This document shows, piece by piece, positions 42,786 to 52,352 of a stretch of DNA of 64,000 nucleotides. The stretch's first letter is position 1; each line of letters begins with the position of its first letter. The position numbers and the translations under genes are program-made. The stretch is from assembly GCF_021390335.1 (NCBI RefSeq), contig NZ_JAJUXK010000009.1, forward strand, positions 124,001 to 188,000. Direction: 5' to 3'. The stretch comes from Dyadobacter sp. CY343 (lineage in GTDB: Bacteria > Bacteroidota > Bacteroidia > Cytophagales > Spirosomataceae). Below the pieces are notes generated by a model. That model had not been told where the DNA came from. It saw nothing but the letters and a program-made list of their open reading frames with translations, and ran no database searches.

Positions 42786-45137
42786 TTATTCGCTGCGGAG
42801 GCTTTTCACAGGATCCAGCAAAGCCGCCCGGATCGCCTGATAACTGACAGTCAGCAGCGACACGAGGACCGCCAGAAAGCCGGCGAGCGCAAACGTCCAC
42901 CATTGCATATTGATCCGGTAAGAGAAGTCGCTCAGCCACAGGCTCATTGCGTACCAGGCAGTCGGAATGGCGATGACAATCGAAATGCCGACCAGTATCA
43001 TGAATTCACCCGAAAGCAACGCCGTAATGCTCATCACCGAGGCGCCGAGCACCTTTCGCACGCCGATTTCCTTTACGCGGTTTTCTGCCATGTAGGCAGC
43101 CAATCCGAAAAGTCCCAGGCAGGAAATGAAGATGGTAAGTCCGGCAAAAAGGCCCGTCAATGTGGCAATGCGGCGGGTATCCTCAAATTTGAGCGCAAAA
43201 TCCGCATCTACAAAATGGTATTCAAAAGGATAGTCAGGATTATATCGCTTGAAAATCGCTTCCATACTTTTGAGCTGATCGGCCGGCGATTTGTCCGTTC
43301 CAAGTTTGACGTGAATCACATTGAAAGAACTCTGGGCCCCTTCGATCACCATTGGCCGCGCATGTTCGTAAGGAGAGCCGATCACAAAATCCTTGACCAC
43401 ACCGACTACGCGATACGACTTCTCCTCATCTTTCACGATCTGCCCGATCGGATCTTTGAAGCCCATTACTTTTGCGGCGGTTTCATTGAGTAGCATCGCC
43501 GAGGAGTCGGCGGGGAACTTGGTAAGGTCCATGTCGCGGCCCTGCAACAGTTGCAAGCCAGCTGTTTTTACCAGATTTTCGTCTTCGCTGAAACGGTCAA
43601 AATCAATTTTCTCAGCCTGATTTTTCCCGGCCCACTCAATACCCCAGGTATCCGTGTTCACATAGCTGAGCGGCGAGGCCGTTTTGGTCACAGAAGCTGC
43701 ACCGGAGGCGATCAGTTCGCTTTTGATCTGGCGGTAATTCTTTTCCATATCGCCGGTGATCCAGTGGAAAACGACCTGTCCGCGGTCATAACCTGCGTCG
43801 CGTCGCTGTGCGTGCTTGATTTGCTGTACGACAATAAGTGTGGAAATGATCAGGACTATTGCAAAGCTGAATTGTACCACCACCAGCACCTTACGCGGAC
43901 TTACTATTGCATTAGTTCTCTTAAATGTTCCTTTTAAAACCGCGATCGGCTTGAAAGAAGACAGGAAAAACGCGGGATAACTTCCTGCAACCATACCTGT
44001 AAACACAATGAATGCCAGGATCGAGAGCCAGAAATAGGGATTTGAATAGGGTAAAGCGAGATTTTTACCTATTAATAAATTGAATGCAGGAAGCGCCGCA
44101 ACCACAAGTATTAAAGCCAGTGTACCGGCGATCAGCGATATCATAATCGATTCTCCCATAAACTGCGCCACCAGCAAGCCTTTATTTGCGCCGGCCGTCT
44201 TCCGTATCCCGACTTCCTTCGCCCGCTTTTCGCTCCGCGCCGTACTGAGGTTCATGAAATTGATGCAGGCGATCAATAGGATAAATGCAGCGATAATACC
44301 AAAGAGCCGCACAATCGCTATTCGGCCGCCGGATATTTTTCCATCTTCAAAATTGGAATAAAGGTGCCACTTACTGATCGGGTGGAGGAAAATTTCGCTG
44401 TCTTCGGTCTTGTTGGAATGCCTGATCGTCACATCCCTGATCTTTTCGGCGAAGCGCGCCGGGTCAGTTCCCGGTTTTAGTTCAATATAGGTTTTGACCG
44501 TATTATTTCCCCAGTGTTCGTCGTCCTGTCCTGTCTTTTTCATGTATTGCCAGGGCAGCAGGTATTCGAAGGTAAATCCAGTATTGGTGGGTAAGTCCTG
44601 CATGATTCCGGTTACCGTAAAATTATCCTTGTCAATCGTCAGCGTCTTCCCCAGCGCATCTTCGGTATCAAACATTTTAATCGCCATTTTCCGGGTAATC
44701 ACGATAGAGCTGATATTGCTCAGCGCGGTTTTCGGATCGCCTTGAAGAAGTTTGAAGTCAAACATTTCCAGGAATGCAGCGTCCGTTGTCATCGCCTCGG
44801 TAGAAATTTTCCTGTCACCCACCCGCGTCACGTACCAGCGGGAATAATTGCGGGATATATTGGCCACTTCGGGATATTCCTCCTTTAATGTAGGGCCGAG
44901 AATTTTCGGCGTACCATTCCAGCAGAGCATTTCTCCGTCAACAATACTCCTGTTCCAGGCTGCAAAAAGGCGGTCGCCTTTGCTATGAAACCGGTCGTAG
45001 CTGAATTCATTGTACATCCAGAGCAGGATCAGCAGTGCGCTGGCCATGCCAACAGACAGCCCCAATATATTGATCGATGAAAATCCTTTGTTTCGCAGCA
45101 GGTTGCGAAAGGCGATTTTGAGATAATTATTGAACAT
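42786..45137 (-). CDS. MacB/FtsX-type ABC transporter permease
   Basis: A 783-residue inner-membrane protein with two MacB_PCD-FtsX units. A first membrane helix (SSINILGLSVGMASALLILLWMY) precedes a long periplasmic domain, then a group of three spans (about 275-400), a second periplasmic domain and three further spans at the end. The motif RAKEVGIRKTAGANKGLLVAQFMGES and its second copy NRVKEIGVRKVLGASVMSI are the FtsX cytoplasmic loops that contact the ATPase. No ATPase gene adjoins, as is common for these in Bacteroidota. It may move antimicrobial peptides or lipoproteins or transmit a signal. A related permease is encoded at 52349-54997. Confidence 0.92.
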   Translation of the reverse strand: MFNNYLKIAFRNLLRNKGFSSINILGLSVGMASALLILLWMYNEFSYDRFHSKGDRLFAAWNRSIVDGEMLCWNGTPKILGPTLKEEYPEVANISRNYSRWYVTRVGDRKISTEAMTTDAAFLEMFDFKLLQGDPKTALSNISSIVITRKMAIKMFDTEDALGKTLTIDKDNFTVTGIMQDLPTNTGFTFEYLLPWQYMKKTGQDDEHWGNNTVKTYIELKPGTDPARFAEKIRDVTIRHSNKTEDSEIFLHPISKWHLYSNFEDGKISGGRIAIVRLFGIIAAFILLIACINFMNLSTARSEKRAKEVGIRKTAGANKGLLVAQFMGESIMISLIAGTLALILVVAALPAFNLLIGKNLALPYSNPYFWLSILAFIVFTGMVAGSYPAFFLSSFKPIAVLKGTFKRTNAIVSPRKVLVVVQFSFAIVLIISTLIVVQQIKHAQRRDAGYDRGQVVFHWITGDMEKNYRQIKSELIASGAASVTKTASPLSYVNTDTWGIEWAGKNQAEKIDFDRFSEDENLVKTAGLQLLQGRDMDLTKFPADSSAMLLNETAAKVMGFKDPIGQIVKDEEKSYRVVGVVKDFVIGSPYEHARPMVIEGAQSSFNVIHVKLGTDKSPADQLKSMEAIFKRYNPDYPFEYHFVDADFALKFEDTRRIATLTGLFAGLTIFISCLGLFGLAAYMAENRVKEIGVRKVLGASVMSITALLSGEFMILVGISIVIAIPTAWYAMSLWLSDFSYRINMQWWTFALAGFLAVLVSLLTVSYQAIRAALLDPVKSLRSE

Positions 45138-45426
45138 ATTTTCTCAGTTGGTTGGCTGGATGATGGATCGAAGAAAAATGCAAAAAAACCTGCCACCGCT
45201 TGAACTCGCTAAAAATGAGGTGTTTACTAATTCTCGTATCTTATGAAATGTTCAATACCGAACAGATTTGTTCACCAGGGGACGAAGGCTGATGTCGCTG
45301 GCGGCTACATTGGCACGACATTTTCATTACTATCCTTGTCCGGCATATAGTCGGGCGCATTTGAATAAATTACCCGTCACAAACTGGGATAGTGGACTTC
45401 GAAGTCACATTAAATCAATTTAAAAC

Positions 45427-46002
45427 ATGAAAAAATTACTATTTGTTGCTGTACTGCTCGTATCTGTCCAGTCAGCGTTTGCCCAATCATTCAGCATCGG
45501 TCCGAAAGCAGGTTTGAACATCAGTAACTATACCGGTGGAAATATAGAATCGGATGCGCTTGTAGGTTATCACCTTGGTGGTATAATCAATTACGGTTTT
45601 GGAAAAGTATTCTCGATCCAGCCGGAAGTTCTTTTCTCCACGCAGGGTGCAAAAGTTGATAACAACGGAGCAAGGTCAGATTTCAAGATCAGCTATGTGA
45701 ATGTGCCGGTTATGTTGAAATTCAAAACCAATGGCGGATTCTACGTAGAGTTCGGGCCGCAGGCTGGTTTCAGGACTTCGAGCGATGTGCCTGATCAGAC
45801 GATCAACAACTTCGCCAAGAACCTTGACTTGTCGGCTGCGGCGGGTATCGGTTACCAATCTCCGATCGGACTTGGACTGGGCGTAAGATATATTGCCGGT
45901 CTTTCCAAAGTAGGAAATTTCTCCGGCCAGAATATCGATCCTGATTTCAAAAACAGTGTGATCCAGGCCAGCATTTTCTGGGCGATCCCGCTGGTGAAGT
46001 AA
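45427..46002 (+). CDS. Outer-membrane beta-barrel protein (porin family)
   Basis: A 191-residue outer-membrane protein with a signal peptide (1-20, SAFAQ). Eight amphipathic strands are apparent: FSIGPKAGLNISNY, ALVGYHLGGIINYGFGKVFSIQPEVLFSTQGAKV, SYVNVPVMLKFKTNGGFYVEFGPQAGFRT and LGLGVRYIAGLSKV. PVMLKF and EFGPQAGF are the PorT-like OmpA-barrel family signature. It resembles in plan the barrel encoded at 39612-40295. Its role is unknown. A clear terminator follows. Confidence 0.85.
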   Translation: MKKLLFVAVLLVSVQSAFAQSFSIGPKAGLNISNYTGGNIESDALVGYHLGGIINYGFGKVFSIQPEVLFSTQGAKVDNNGARSDFKISYVNVPVMLKFKTNGGFYVEFGPQAGFRTSSDVPDQTINNFAKNLDLSAAAGIGYQSPIGLGLGVRYIAGLSKVGNFSGQNIDPDFKNSVIQASIFWAIPLVK

Positions 46003-46031
46003 GTAGGTCAGTTTTTTTGTAATAAAATACC

Positions 46032-46066
46032 AAAGGAGGTTGGGCGGACGCTCAGCCTCCTTTTTT
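46032..46066 (+). terminator. Terminator after the barrel gene
   Basis: AAAGGAGGTTGGGCG and CGCTCAGCCTCCTTT form a 15-bp stem with two G-T pairs and a short loop, then six T. It lies 30 bases after the stop codon. Confidence 0.85.
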
Positions 46067-46128
46067 GCATTATGGAATGATTATTGATATAAATTAAGAA
46101 AAGCACACTCAAATGTTCTCCAATCAGA

Positions 46129-47172
46129 ATGATTAACCACGATCAGCGCAAATCCAGCGCTAAGAACACTGACACCTCATTAAGCCGGAGGCGATTTTTT
46201 CGCCAAACTGGGGCGGCTATTATTACAACCACATTGCTGACTTCCTGCGAAGGATTGATCGACGAAATTTTCCCGAAAAAGAACAATCCGGAAGGAACGG
46301 GAGAGGACAAGCCAAAACTCGACCAGACGCTCGCATTCTTTGGTGACAGTCTCACCATAGGCGCAGGCGCAAATGTGCCTTACGGTACACTAGTAGGCGT
46401 CGGGCTGCCCGGGAGGCGGATTGTAAGCGACGGGATCGGCGGCCAGATTGCGAAATCTATTGCGATAAGGCAGGGCGGCGAACCTTTAACCGTCACCGTG
46501 GAAGGAGGGAAGTTCAATGGAACCGAGCCGCTTAAAGTGAAAAAACTCAGTAACGAGTTTTTATCCACGCCCATCAATTTCCTGACGTATAGCCGGACAG
46601 GTACATTGGCCGGCGTAAAATGCACGATCACCCGCGAGGCAAACGAAGCAAAAGGCGAAATTTACACCATCAAACCTGACGGCGAAAGTATTGCCGAGAT
46701 TCCCGACGATTCCAAATTTGTACTCGACGATCCCGCGGAGCTTCGCACAGCGACCCAGATCCTGTGGTACGGACGGAACAATATTGGTCTGCCCAATGCA
46801 AAAGAAGATATCGTGACGGCGCTCAATAGTTCGGTTTCCTATCTCGAAGAACCAAAGAGATTTTTAGTATTAGGCGTTTTGCTGGCTGTTCCCGAGAAAA
46901 AAGGCACGGATCGTTACAATGAAGTGACGGAAATCAACAGCAGGTTATCTTCTGAATTCGGGAAATCATTTGTACCTATGGAGCCGCCGACAGAAGAAGA
47001 AATGGCGGTTATCAATTATTCGCCTAGCCCGGAAGATCTGTCTGATATAGCAAATGGCATTTTCCCGAGAGGTATGAGACCAGACAATGCGGATGAAATT
47101 CACATCAATAACAAAGGCTACGAAATCGTCGCGAATCGGGTTATTGCTAAATTGAAAGAGCTGGAATACTAA
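46129..47172 (+). CDS. SGNH/GDSL-type lipoprotein with a Tat-like signal
   Basis: A 347-residue exported protein. The N-terminus combines a twin-arginine segment (LSRRRFFRQTGAAIITT) with a lipobox (TLLTSC, Cys40), so it is probably a Tat-exported lipoprotein. The mature part has the SGNH block I serine in FFGDSLTIGAGANV, an Asn-containing WYGRNNIGLPNAKEDIV as block III and the D-x-x-H pair in DNADEIHINNKGYEIV as block V. These residues support ester hydrolysis, perhaps deacetylation of a glycan or lipid. The gene is single, with a bidirectional terminator at its end. Confidence 0.82.
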   Translation: MINHDQRKSSAKNTDTSLSRRRFFRQTGAAIITTTLLTSCEGLIDEIFPKKNNPEGTGEDKPKLDQTLAFFGDSLTIGAGANVPYGTLVGVGLPGRRIVSDGIGGQIAKSIAIRQGGEPLTVTVEGGKFNGTEPLKVKKLSNEFLSTPINFLTYSRTGTLAGVKCTITREANEAKGEIYTIKPDGESIAEIPDDSKFVLDDPAELRTATQILWYGRNNIGLPNAKEDIVTALNSSVSYLEEPKRFLVLGVLLAVPEKKGTDRYNEVTEINSRLSSEFGKSFVPMEPPTEEEMAVINYSPSPEDLSDIANGIFPRGMRPDNADEIHINNKGYEIVANRVIAKLKELEY

Positions 47173-47196
47173 CATTCCGAATTTTTAGTGGAATAC

Positions 47197-47233
47197 AAAA
47201 AAGCCAGACGAGATCAACTCGTCTGGCTTTTTT
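47197..47233. terminator. Bidirectional terminator between SGNH and msrA genes
   Basis: GCCAGACGAG and CTCGTCTGGC form a perfect 10-bp stem around ATCAA, with six A before and six T after. It serves both convergent genes. Confidence 0.9.
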
Positions 47234-47247
47234 GCAGGAATGCTATC

Positions 47248-47739
47248 TTAGTTCAGTTTCCAGCTTGGTCTTTCAAAGTGGCATGTATAGCCGCCAGGGT
47301 GTTTTTGCAAATAATCCTGATGCTCTACTTCTGCATCCCAGAAATCACCGGCAGGCACCACTTCCGTCACGATCTTGCCCGGCCACACGCCAGAAGCTTC
47401 CATTTCGGTGATCAGTGCATTTGCGGTATCGCGCTGGTTTTCGTCCAGATAAAAAATAGCGGAACGGTAGGAGGTCCCGATATCGTTTCCCTGCCGGTTC
47501 CTGGTGGTAGGATCGTGGATCTGGAAAAAGTATTCCAAAAGTCCGCGGTAAGTTAGTTTGGAAGGATCGAATTCAATGGCGATCCCTTCTGCGTGCGTGC
47601 CGTGATTGCGGTAGGTTGCATTGGGCACATCGCCGCCCGTATACCCCACTACCGTTGAAATTACCCCCGGATAGTGTCTGAACAATTCTTCCACGCCCCA
47701 GAAGCAACCACCTGCCAGAATTGCTTTTTCAGTATTCAT
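47248..47739 (-). CDS. msrA: Peptide-methionine (S)-S-oxide reductase
   Basis: Repairs oxidised methionine (S-sulfoxide) in proteins with thioredoxin as electron source. The 163-residue protein has the catalytic Cys12 in [16 protein letters not shown] and the family segments [30 protein letters not shown] and [27 protein letters not shown]. It ends at [24 protein letters not shown]. No extra resolving cysteines near the C-terminus beyond that in YTCH are seen. No signal peptide is present, so it is cytoplasmic. It is a single gene. Confidence 0.97.
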   Translation of the reverse strand: MNTEKAILAGGCFWGVEELFRHYPGVISTVVGYTGGDVPNATYRNHGTHAEGIAIEFDPSKLTYRGLLEYFFQIHDPTTRNRQGNDIGTSYRSAIFYLDENQRDTANALITEMEASGVWPGKIVTEVVPAGDFWDAEVEHQDYLQKHPGGYTCHFERPSWKLN

Positions 47740-47938
47740 ACAATCTGATTTTAATGTAAAGGAGCGACGTTACAATTTCGGTGCCCCTGAAATAACACCG
47801 CGACCAACCGATTCTGTTCAATTTCTGCATTTATAAAGAACAAAATTTGAACCGACCGCGCATTTGACTACATTCAAAAAAAGCGACGTATACCGCCAAG
47901 GCATACTATTTGCCTCGGCTTGATCAAAAATTAGCGTA

Positions 47939-50254
47939 ATGAGATTCATTAAATTCCTTTTTCTTTTCATCCTATCCTCCGGATTTCTCTCTGCGCAGGA
48001 CAGAAAAACCCCGACCGATTCCAGCGCCCTGATCCCCGATACCCTGTTGTTCAGGCTGGAAAAATACCAGGCTGCAATTACAGATATGAATGCGGCAAAC
48101 AAGAAAGCTTACGACGGCGCGAAGATCCGGCAGGAACTTACCAAAGCACAGGCGAATGTAGCTCAGATCGACTCGGCGATGCAGCTGAATAAGACCGTTC
48201 CCGATAATAAAAGTTTGCTCAACTACCGGCTGATGCTGACCGATGCACAGCTGAAAACAGGGAACTGGCGCAAGGAACTGTCCAAATATAACCTGGAATT
48301 GCAGCGTATGTCGGAGAAGGTGATCCAGTTCAGCCGCGATTCCCTGCTCGCTACCAACAATACCGATTCGACCCAGAGAAAACTGTACACCGGGCAAATA
48401 GCAGATCTCAGGACCCGGCTGCAAAGCACCGGAAAAGTAACGGTAGCCAATCTCGATACGGTCAGCAAGCTCCTGGCAGACGTTTCTGCATTGTATTTCA
48501 AAACCATCGACCTGCGAACGATCGTCGATGAATATATCCGCGAGTCGGGTAAAAGTGTGTTGAGCAAAGAATACCGGTATCTCTGGAAAGCGCCGCGCAC
48601 GAGCGATTCGGACAATATTGGTACGCTAATCAAAACCTCTTACCTCGGCCAGGACAGGATATTGCGTTACTTTCTCAACTCCACCTGGGATAACCGGATA
48701 TTTCTGCTGATACTTTGCGGCATTTTTTTCTGGTGGGTTTACATCAACTTCCGGCTCGCTTCCAATGCCAAACTTTCGAGGGAGATCGGGCAGCTGAATC
48801 TGAGTTATCTTACCCGCATTCCCATTTTGCCCACGCTGGTGGTATTATTCAATTTAACCCCATTCTTTGAGCCCGATTCGCCTTCCATTTACATTGAGCT
48901 CAACCAATTTTTACTCCTGATCACACTTACGATATTCCTCCGGAAAAGGCTGCCAAAAGACCAGCTGCGCGTCTGGTTTGCGATCATGGGGTTATATGCC
49001 CTCGTGATTTTTACCAATGCATTTGTCAACGATACCTTTTTGCTGCGTTCCCTGCTGATCATTCTCAATGGATTGTCGATCTATTTCGGGATCTGGTTTT
49101 ACGGGAAATTGAAAGAGGCCCGGCTTCATAAAAAATTCATCAAGCCGGTCACGATCATTTATGTGATCCTGAATATCTCGGCGGTATTGCTCAATGTTTT
49201 TGGAAGAATAAGTCTGGCTAAGTCTTTCAATCTCACCGCGATCAGTGGGCTGGTGCAGGTACTGAGTCTGGCAGTTTTTGTTGAAATAGTAATAGAAGCG
49301 ATGGAGCTGCAGATCAAAGTCAGCTCGTGCTCGGGCGGGCTTTTTGCACGGATCAATGTAGCCAGCAGCCGGGCCAAGTTCAGGACCATACTTACCTTCG
49401 TTTCGGTATTGCTCTGGATCATGGTTTTCGCGATCAATCTCAATATCATCGACCCGATCACAGACTTGCTGCAACAGATCCTCGCCAAGCCGCGCACGCT
49501 GGGTAATATCACATTCACGCTCGGCAATATTGTGTTCTTCGCCGTGATCGTGTACCTGGCCAACCTGCTTCAAAAGAATATCGGCTTACTGTTTGGGGAG
49601 TCTGACAATACATTCGGGAGTAATTACGTCGAGAAAAATTCAAAACTGGCGCTGATCCGGCTGGTGATCATCGTGATCGGATTTCTGTTCGCGATCACCG
49701 CTTCCGGAGTTCCGCTGGATAAGATCACCGTATTGATCGGTGCATTAGGGGTAGGTATCGGGCTGGGTTTGCAGAATATCATCAACAATTTTGTCTCCGG
49801 TATTATCCTGATTTTTGAAAAACCCTTCGATATCGGAGACTACATTGAACTGGCCGATAAAAAGGGAAAAGTGCTGGATATCGGGATCAGGTCGAGTAAA
49901 ATGCTCACTTCGCAAGGTTCCCGCGTGATTATTCCGAATGGGGATTTACTGTCTGGCAGGTTAGTGAATTACAGCCAGAAAAATGCGCAGCTGAAAGCCG
50001 AGATTACATTTAAAGTGAATGTGGAATCAGACCTGGATCTGGTAAAGAAGCTCGTCAGCGAAACGGTTGATAAGGGAGAGGATATTGTAAAAAATGCGCC
50101 GCAACAGATCCTGTTCAATAGTATCGGGGCAGATAATGTGGAACTGAAAATCCTCGTGTGGCTGAACAGCGTTTACGCCGAAGCAGCATTCAAGAGCTAC
50201 GTGCTGGAGACGCTTTACAGGAAGTTCAGGGAAAATAATATCAAAGTAATGTAG
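47939..50254 (+). CDS. MscS-family mechanosensitive channel with long periplasmic N-terminus
   Basis: A 771-residue inner-membrane channel that opens under turgor stress. A signal peptide (1-20) leads a periplasmic region of about 230 residues with coiled-coil character (KIRQELTKAQANVAQIDSAMQL). About ten spans follow, then the MscS pore and beta domain: VLIGALGVGIGLGLQNIINNFVSGIILIFEKPFDIGDYIEL, with the G-A-x-x-G pore pattern, and RVIIPNGDLLSGRLVNYS. The C-terminal alpha-beta domain ends with LETLYRKFRENNIKVM. The layout is of the large MscK/YbdG kind. The gene stands alone. Confidence 0.93.
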   Translation: MRFIKFLFLFILSSGFLSAQDRKTPTDSSALIPDTLLFRLEKYQAAITDMNAANKKAYDGAKIRQELTKAQANVAQIDSAMQLNKTVPDNKSLLNYRLMLTDAQLKTGNWRKELSKYNLELQRMSEKVIQFSRDSLLATNNTDSTQRKLYTGQIADLRTRLQSTGKVTVANLDTVSKLLADVSALYFKTIDLRTIVDEYIRESGKSVLSKEYRYLWKAPRTSDSDNIGTLIKTSYLGQDRILRYFLNSTWDNRIFLLILCGIFFWWVYINFRLASNAKLSREIGQLNLSYLTRIPILPTLVVLFNLTPFFEPDSPSIYIELNQFLLLITLTIFLRKRLPKDQLRVWFAIMGLYALVIFTNAFVNDTFLLRSLLIILNGLSIYFGIWFYGKLKEARLHKKFIKPVTIIYVILNISAVLLNVFGRISLAKSFNLTAISGLVQVLSLAVFVEIVIEAMELQIKVSSCSGGLFARINVASSRAKFRTILTFVSVLLWIMVFAINLNIIDPITDLLQQILAKPRTLGNITFTLGNIVFFAVIVYLANLLQKNIGLLFGESDNTFGSNYVEKNSKLALIRLVIIVIGFLFAITASGVPLDKITVLIGALGVGIGLGLQNIINNFVSGIILIFEKPFDIGDYIELADKKGKVLDIGIRSSKMLTSQGSRVIIPNGDLLSGRLVNYSQKNAQLKAEITFKVNVESDLDLVKKLVSETVDKGEDIVKNAPQQILFNSIGADNVELKILVWLNSVYAEAAFKSYVLETLYRKFRENNIKVM

Positions 50255-50427
50255 CAGCGATGCTGGTGCGGTTTTTATAGCGCGTATCGGCAGCTTTTAA
50301 TCTTAAATATTTGATAAAATGCCCGCGCCGAAAATTAATACGCGGGTCACATTTGTAATCTAATTTTAGAAACCAAAAGAACCAGGACTCTAAATGAGCG
50401 CCAGATTCTGTCCGACACGCTAAGCTT

Positions 50428-51030
50428 ATGGAATGGTATGAAGATGAAGTATTAAGGGTCGAGAAAGAAGCCGAAAACTTGCCCTATCAGCCAGAAACTA
50501 TATTTTATGGTAGTTCAAGTATTAATTTGTGGAATACATTGTACGAAGATTTCGCGGACGTAAAGCCGATTAACCTCGGTTTTGGAGGCTCTACGCTGGC
50601 CGCCTGTACCTGGTTTTTCGACCGTATTATGAAACAGATCCAAGCTGCAAAGACCGTGATTATTTACGCGGGTGACAACGATCTGGGCGACGGACGTAAT
50701 CCGGTGGAAGTGTGCCTGTACTACCGGCAGCTGATCGGGCAGGTGCGGCAGCGGTTTGGCGACATACCCTGCTATTATATCAGTATCAAACCAAGCCTGC
50801 AACGCTGGGAGATCATTTCTCAGATACGGGCAGCCAACAGGCTCATTCTGGACGTGATCGACACGGACCCGAACCAGCATTACATTGACATTTTTCCCGC
50901 TATGCTCGACGGGCAGGACACCCCGGTCCGCACATTGTTTGAACAGGACGGGCTGCACATGACGCCGGAGGGGTACGAGATCTGGACAGAAAGGATTAGA
51001 AATGCGCTCAACCTCCCCAAACTTTCATAA
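50428..51030 (+). CDS. SGNH/GDSL hydrolase
   Basis: A 200-residue cytoplasmic protein of the SGNH hydrolase fold. Block I is IFYGSSSINLWNTL with the nucleophilic serine, block II glycine is NLGFGGSTLAACTWFF, block III asparagine is IIYAGDNDLGDGR, and block V is EQDGLHMTPEGYEIW with the D-x-x-H pair. It may be a lysophospholipase-like or acetyl esterase; the substrate is not known. The esterase gene follows after three bases, so the two are one operon. I saw no signal peptide. Confidence 0.9.
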   Translation: MEWYEDEVLRVEKEAENLPYQPETIFYGSSSINLWNTLYEDFADVKPINLGFGGSTLAACTWFFDRIMKQIQAAKTVIIYAGDNDLGDGRNPVEVCLYYRQLIGQVRQRFGDIPCYYISIKPSLQRWEIISQIRAANRLILDVIDTDPNQHYIDIFPAMLDGQDTPVRTLFEQDGLHMTPEGYEIWTERIRNALNLPKLS

Positions 51031-51033
51031 CCG

Positions 51034-51783
51034 ATGATTACCTCAGCACCTTCCCTGTCCCAGCGCGAATACCAGAAATGGTATAGCCCAGCTCTGAAAA
51101 GAGATATGGAAATGTTGGTTTTTGGAAAGAAAGGAATGCCGGTTCTCTTTTTCCCAACCCGGTCCGCCCGTTTTTACGATATGGAAAACTGGAAGATCAT
51201 TGACGCGATGAGCGGAAAGATCGCGGCGGGGCAGGTACAGGTATTTTGTGTTGACAGTATTGATAAGGAGAGTTTTTATTCTGATATCCCGCCGCAAGAG
51301 CGTATTCTCAGGCATCTGGAGTTTGAGCAATATATCCTCGAAGAAGTGGTCCCATTTATCAGAAAGCGAAATAAAAAAGGAAAACTAGCCGTAACCGGTT
51401 GCAGCCTGGGCGCATTCCACGCCGTGAATATCGGACTCAAACATCCGACCGTTTTCAGTAAGATCGTAGGTATGAGCGGCCGGTATGATCTCACCAAATC
51501 ACTCCCATTCTTCGACGACCTTTTCGACGGGTACTTTGATGAAAATGTTTATTTCAACATGCCTAACCGCTTCGTTCCGGGTATAACTGACGAAGTGCTG
51601 CTCAACCAGCTGAGGCAGCTGGATATCACGATCGTGATAGGGCGGGACGATCCGTTTCTGCCCGACAACGAGCAATTAAGTGCTTCACTGAATGCAATAG
51701 GGGTACCCCACCATTTTTATATCTGGAACGAAGAAGCCCACCGGCCGCGCTACTGGCGTCAGATGGTGAAGCTTTACTTGTAG
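51034..51783 (+). CDS. Alpha/beta-hydrolase esterase
   Basis: A 249-residue cytoplasmic alpha/beta hydrolase similar to the esterase D/PHB depolymerase-like group. The nucleophile elbow AVTGCSLGAFHA holds Ser124. Candidate acid residues are in IGRDDPFLPDN, and the histidine is in NEEAHRPRYW. The start MITSAPSLSQREYQKWYSPALKRDMEMLVFGKKGMPVLFFPTRSARFYDMEN is usual for this group. It lies three bases behind the SGNH hydrolase, so the pair may act on the same ester compound. No signal peptide is present. Confidence 0.88.
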   Translation: MITSAPSLSQREYQKWYSPALKRDMEMLVFGKKGMPVLFFPTRSARFYDMENWKIIDAMSGKIAAGQVQVFCVDSIDKESFYSDIPPQERILRHLEFEQYILEEVVPFIRKRNKKGKLAVTGCSLGAFHAVNIGLKHPTVFSKIVGMSGRYDLTKSLPFFDDLFDGYFDENVYFNMPNRFVPGITDEVLLNQLRQLDITIVIGRDDPFLPDNEQLSASLNAIGVPHHFYIWNEEAHRPRYWRQMVKLYL

Positions 51784-51887
51784 TTAGGGTTCCTTGCTAA
51801 TCTAAAACAGACTGCACCTCCGCTGCTATTATTAATTGATAACGTACACCTTCCACGCTTGGAAGCAACAGAAAAATCCGAACAATC

Positions 51888-51918
51888 AGTGTTCGGATCT
51901 GAACACTTTGTAGTATTG
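51888..51918. promoter_or_regulatory. Palindromic operator and -7 box upstream of the PadR gene
   Basis: AGTGTTC (51888-51894) and GAACACT (51901-51907) are exact complements around GGATCT. Four bases later TAGTATTG (51911-51918) matches the -7 consensus in all but one position. The palindrome thus covers the -33 region, where a bound regulator would block polymerase. PadR proteins often repress their own genes through TGTN8ACA-like sites, so self-regulation is likely. Confidence 0.6.
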
Positions 51919-52013
51919 TTATTTATCTTAATTAATTGATTGTTAATGTTTTGAACTGCTTCCTGGAATCTGGCAAAGTATTTGATCAGCAAATATGGAT
52001 CTAATGATTGAAT

Positions 52014-52352
52014 ATGAACAGGGCTTATCTGGGCGAGTTTGAAGAAATAGTGTTGTTAACCGTTGCCGCACTCGACGGCGGTGCTTACGGCGTCGTACTT
52101 GGCCACGAAATCGCCGGGCAAACCGGACGGGAAGTGCGCTTGAATCAGGTACATTCCGCATTGCAGCGACTCGAAGAAAAGGGAATGGTGAAGTCTGAGA
52201 TGGGCGAACCGACAGCAGAACGTGGGGGACGCAGGAAGCGGCTCTACACCGTGACTGCCTATGGACAGAATACCTTGCATCAGGTCAGGGAAGTACGTGA
52301 AAATCTCTGGTCGAGAATCGTCAAACCTTTCAAACTGGCGGTAGAGCTATGA
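52014..52352 (+). CDS. PadR-family transcriptional regulator
   Basis: A 112-residue winged-helix regulator. I use the ATG at 52014 instead of a TTG two codons upstream. The family pattern is clear: YLGEFEEIVLLTVAALDGGAYGVVLGHEI, then QVHSALQRLEEKGMVKSEMGEPTAERGGRRKRLYTVTAYGQNTL, with the wing in GGRRKRLYTV. The end overlaps the permease start by four bases (ATGA), so the two are coupled. Such PadR-permease pairs are common in Bacteroidota and the regulator probably controls the permease in response to a bound compound. Confidence 0.93.
   Translation: MNRAYLGEFEEIVLLTVAALDGGAYGVVLGHEIAGQTGREVRLNQVHSALQRLEEKGMVKSEMGEPTAERGGRRKRLYTVTAYGQNTLHQVREVRENLWSRIVKPFKLAVEL

Noticed and set aside
42747-43493. 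248-codon open frame on the plus strand
   Set aside because: Antisense to the well-supported MacB-type permease; composition is rich in H, R and Q and without domain features.
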